A DNA stretch of 64,000 bases, taken from positions 248,001 to 312,000 of the forward strand of contig CAYNRY010000001.1 of NCBI GenBank assembly GCA_964399985.1, given 5' to 3'. The notes under the pieces were generated by a model. The model did not search any database. It worked only from the letters and a program-made list of their open reading frames with translations, and was not told where the DNA came from. Positions within the stretch are counted from its first letter, which is position 1. Each line of letters starts with the position of its first letter. A program made the position numbers and the translations under genes. The stretch comes from Micavibrio_B sp964399985 (GTDB taxonomy: Bacteria; Pseudomonadota; Alphaproteobacteria; Micavibrionales; Micavibrionaceae). Positions 61,904 to 64,000 of this stretch are shown piece after piece.

Positions 61904-62401
61904 TTAGGGTTTTAACGTTGGATCTGAATTTAAAGATGAGCTGGCAAGAAATATTCGTGATTTAAATTCTCCATCACGAAATGTTAGCTCATCCTTAAAA
62001 TTTCCATTCGATCTTGTTGATTCAGCGAAGATAATCATTCTCTCTTTTGGTACGCCGTATTCTTCACTAAGCCGAGTTGTAAAGTAATCGACATAATCTT
62101 TTAGGGTTATCGGTTTGGTTTTGTCATCATTTTCATCATGTTCCAGAATTAAAGCATGATGAAATGATGCATTGTGAGTATGCCCAAGAGTATTGCGCGC
62201 AAATTCGCTGCTAAGGGTGTCTTCTTGCTGCTCTTGCCATCCATCTTTATAAAGATTGAACTCTATTCGATTACAGGGTTTATCAAGAGGAAGTTCTTTG
62301 ATCTGCTCAAACGCATAAATTTCTGATTGAGTTGTGTTCGCCTCGGCAAGCGTGTAATTATTATGACGCGATAAGTCGCAAAAGCTTAAAGATAGACGCA
62401 T
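61904..62401 (-). CDS. Hypothetical protein, 165 residues
   Basis: Soluble protein convergent with ftsH (4 bases apart). Begins MRLSLSFCDLSRHNNYTLAE, has LKDYVDYFTTRLSEEYGVPK and a polar C-terminal third. No signal, membrane segment or recognised domain. It is AT-richer than its neighbours and looks like an isolated acquired or lineage-specific gene. A true gene is likely because the frame is open for 166 codons, but no family supports it. Confidence 0.5.
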   Translation of the reverse strand: MRLSLSFCDLSRHNNYTLAEANTTQSEIYAFEQIKELPLDKPCNRIEFNLYKDGWQEQQEDTLSSEFARNTLGHTHNASFHHALILEHDENDDKTKPITLKDYVDYFTTRLSEEYGVPKERMIIFAESTRSNGNFKDELTFRDGEFKSRIFLASSSLNSDPTLKP

Positions 62402-62471
62402 ATTATTTTTTTCCTAACGGAGCATAGATTACTATACTTCTTTAATTATGTCAATAATTGAGACCAAGGCC

Positions 62472-63902
62472 ATGAATCATATATTCCTGACTTTTTTAGC
62501 TTTATTTCTTTTAGCCGGTTCAGTTCAGGCTCAGGATAAAATCTCGCCCGTTCAATTAATGACAGTTGAAAAAACCAAATGGCTTAATACGACACGGCCA
62601 TTGGTTCAGGCAGATTTTCAAGGTAAGGCCGTTCTGCTTGATTTTTGGACCTATGGCTGCGTCAACTGCATGCAGATTATTCCCGATCTCGATTACCTTG
62701 AAGAAAAATTCGGCAACAAGCTTTTGATCGTCGGCGTTCATTCCGCCAAGTTTGAAGGCGAGTCGGGAAATTCCCGTATATTATTCGCGGCCAAACGCTT
62801 CGGCCTGCGGCATCCGGTTTATAACGACGCCGATTTTGCGATCTGGAATTCCTATGGCGTAAAAGCATGGCCGACGCAAATCTTGCTGGGAACGGATGGC
62901 AGGGAAATCGCCCGTTGGTCCGGCGAAGGCCATCGTAAGAAAATCGAAGCTGCTATCGCAGAGATAAAAACCACTTCAGATCAAGCCGCGCCTATCCTCA
63001 GACAGGAAAATAAAACGAATTTATTGTTTCCGGCACGCATAGAGGCACGGTCTGATGCTCTATACATTGCCGATTCAGGCCATAACCAGATCGTCGTGAC
63101 CGACCCCACAGGTCTGGGGATTGCGCGTGTCGGCTCCGGCTTGAAAGACGACAAGGATGGAAGCCTGACCTCTGCCAGTTTCAATGCACCGCGCGGTCTG
63201 GCCGTGCAGGATAAAAAGATTTATATAGCCGATACAGGCAGCCATAAAATCCGCGTCATCGATCTGTTACGCAAAAAAGTCGATACGCTGGCAGGTAATG
63301 GCAAGCGCGGCGGCCTTGGAAAACTGGCATCGCCTTGGGACGTTGAATTTATCGGCAAGGATAAACTCGCCATCGCCAATGCCGGCACGCACCAGATTTT
63401 ATTATACGATATAGAGGAAGATGAGCTGTCTGTCCTCGCCGGATCGGGCCGCGAAGATATTATCGACGGACCGGCTTTAAGCGCCGCTTTGGCGCAGCCA
63501 AGCGGTCTTTCGTATTACGATGGCGTACTGTATTTTGTCGATGCCGAAAGTTCGTCGCTTCGTCAATTAAAAGACGGACAGGTGACGACATTGATCGGTA
63601 CCGGACTTTTCGATTTCGGTTTTAAGGATGGAAAATATCCAGAAGCGAAATTACAGCATCCGCAAGGACTATATGCAGATCAGGACAAAATCTACATCGC
63701 CGATACCTATAATGACGCGGTTCGGATTTACGATCTTAAAACAGGCGAGCTGTCGACCCAGAAACTGGTTCAGCGCAAGCTGAACGAACCGGGTGATGTT
63801 TATAAACAAGGAATGGGTTTGTTCGTGGTGAATACTAATAATCATGAAATTGACAGGGCTGTCATCGGATCGCCGCTTTTGCAGGAAATAAGGGTTCGAT
63901 GA
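62472..63902 (+). CDS. Secreted thioredoxin-fold protein with NHL repeats (NHLRC2-like)
   Basis: 476 residues. ATG 62472 gives signal peptide MNHIFLTFLALFLLAGSVQA; the upstream ATG at 62448 is less likely. The N-terminal thioredoxin-like domain has LLDFWTYGCVNCMQIIPDLD (active site CVNC), close to NHLRC2 (CCINC). A six-bladed propeller of NHL repeats follows (IADSGHNQIVVTDPTG, IADTGSHKIRVIDLL, IADTYNDAVRIYDLK). It is probably periplasmic; the partner is unknown. Confidence 0.83.
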   Translation: MNHIFLTFLALFLLAGSVQAQDKISPVQLMTVEKTKWLNTTRPLVQADFQGKAVLLDFWTYGCVNCMQIIPDLDYLEEKFGNKLLIVGVHSAKFEGESGNSRILFAAKRFGLRHPVYNDADFAIWNSYGVKAWPTQILLGTDGREIARWSGEGHRKKIEAAIAEIKTTSDQAAPILRQENKTNLLFPARIEARSDALYIADSGHNQIVVTDPTGLGIARVGSGLKDDKDGSLTSASFNAPRGLAVQDKKIYIADTGSHKIRVIDLLRKKVDTLAGNGKRGGLGKLASPWDVEFIGKDKLAIANAGTHQILLYDIEEDELSVLAGSGREDIIDGPALSAALAQPSGLSYYDGVLYFVDAESSSLRQLKDGQVTTLIGTGLFDFGFKDGKYPEAKLQHPQGLYADQDKIYIADTYNDAVRIYDLKTGELSTQKLVQRKLNEPGDVYKQGMGLFVVNTNNHEIDRAVIGSPLLQEIRVR

Positions 63903-63982
63903 TCGGTTTTTAAGGCGATATTCCAGCCTATAAAAGCCCATAAATCATTGTTTTCATATCCAATTTAGGCCATATTCGGCCT

Positions 63983-64000
63983 ATGACCAGCAAGAAATAT
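63983..64000 (+). CDS. Start of a gene, possibly phosphoglucosamine mutase GlmM
   Basis: Only the first six codons, MTSKKY, lie in the window. GlmM proteins begin (M)SRKYFGTDGIRG and glmM follows ftsH in many alphaproteobacteria, so it fits, but six residues prove nothing. A hairpin aggcc-atattc-ggcct ends directly before the ATG (63966-63982). Confidence 0.35.

Overview
The window is 64 kb of a chromosome from an alphaproteobacterium of moderate GC (I judge roughly half GC by eye; not computed). The evidence is alphaproteobacterial-type MraZ, MnmC, AhpC/AhpD and Pal/CpoB/TilS/FtsH proteins, and a class A RNase P RNA. A complete FlgK/FlgL/FliC/FliD/FliS filament set and a sigma-54 type promoter point to a motile, probably deep-branching lineage (Rhodospirillales- or Micavibrionales-like; low confidence). 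Peptidoglycan is meso-DAP type, from the DNPR motif of MurE. No tRNA or rRNA gene, insertion sequence, prophage or CRISPR array was seen.

Layout. 1-4.8 kb: the end of sdhA, sdhB, a DUF1761-like membrane protein, an MFS transporter and a peptidoglycan amidase. 4.86-5.31 kb: rnpB. 5.3-7.3 kb: a repeat-bearing spacer and an orphan 547-residue protein on the minus strand. 7.4-25.3 kb: the division and cell wall (dcw) cluster mraZ-rsmH-ftsL-ftsI-murE-murF-mraY-murD-ftsW-murG-murC-murB-(two small ORFs)-ddl-ftsQ-ftsA. The cluster opens with a textbook MraZ operator and ends without ftsZ. 25.3-34.2 kb: flagellar genes, with flgD-flgE-orf96-flgN-like-flgK-flgL on minus and fliC, fliD, fliS on plus. 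34.3-38.5 kb: an ECF sigma factor, two small unknown proteins, gmd and fcl (GDP-fucose pathway) and a CtlX-type hydrolase. 38.5-40.6 kb: an AT-richer two-gene module, an XRE regulator plus a diverged EgtD-like methyltransferase. 40.6-50.1 kb: an M3 peptidase, mnmC, a WecA-like transferase, an epimerase, a glycosyltransferase, an AMIN-domain lipoprotein, an EF-hand protein and trhO. 50.1-53.0 kb: oxyR divergent from ahpC-ahpD, then a TetR regulator. 53.2-63.9 kb: an LppC/LpoA-like lipoprotein, rsmI, yraN, a BON lipoprotein, a SirB1-like protein, pal, cpoB, tilS, ftsH, an orphan gene and an NHLRC2-like thioredoxin protein. The window closes on what may be the first codons of glmM.

How it fits together. 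Most of the window serves the cell envelope: peptidoglycan precursor synthesis and septation (dcw), outer-membrane tethering (Pal/CpoB, LppC-like, AMIN), nucleotide-sugar and glycan synthesis, and flagellum assembly. The least explained parts are (a) the XRE/methyltransferase module at 38.5-40.6 kb, with several perfect inverted repeats upstream; (b) a structured element present twice (5504-5607 and 18724-18845) with compensatory base changes in one stem; (c) the 547-residue orphan between rnpB and mraZ; and (d) a perfect terminator-like hairpin 11 bases before the ddl start codon.
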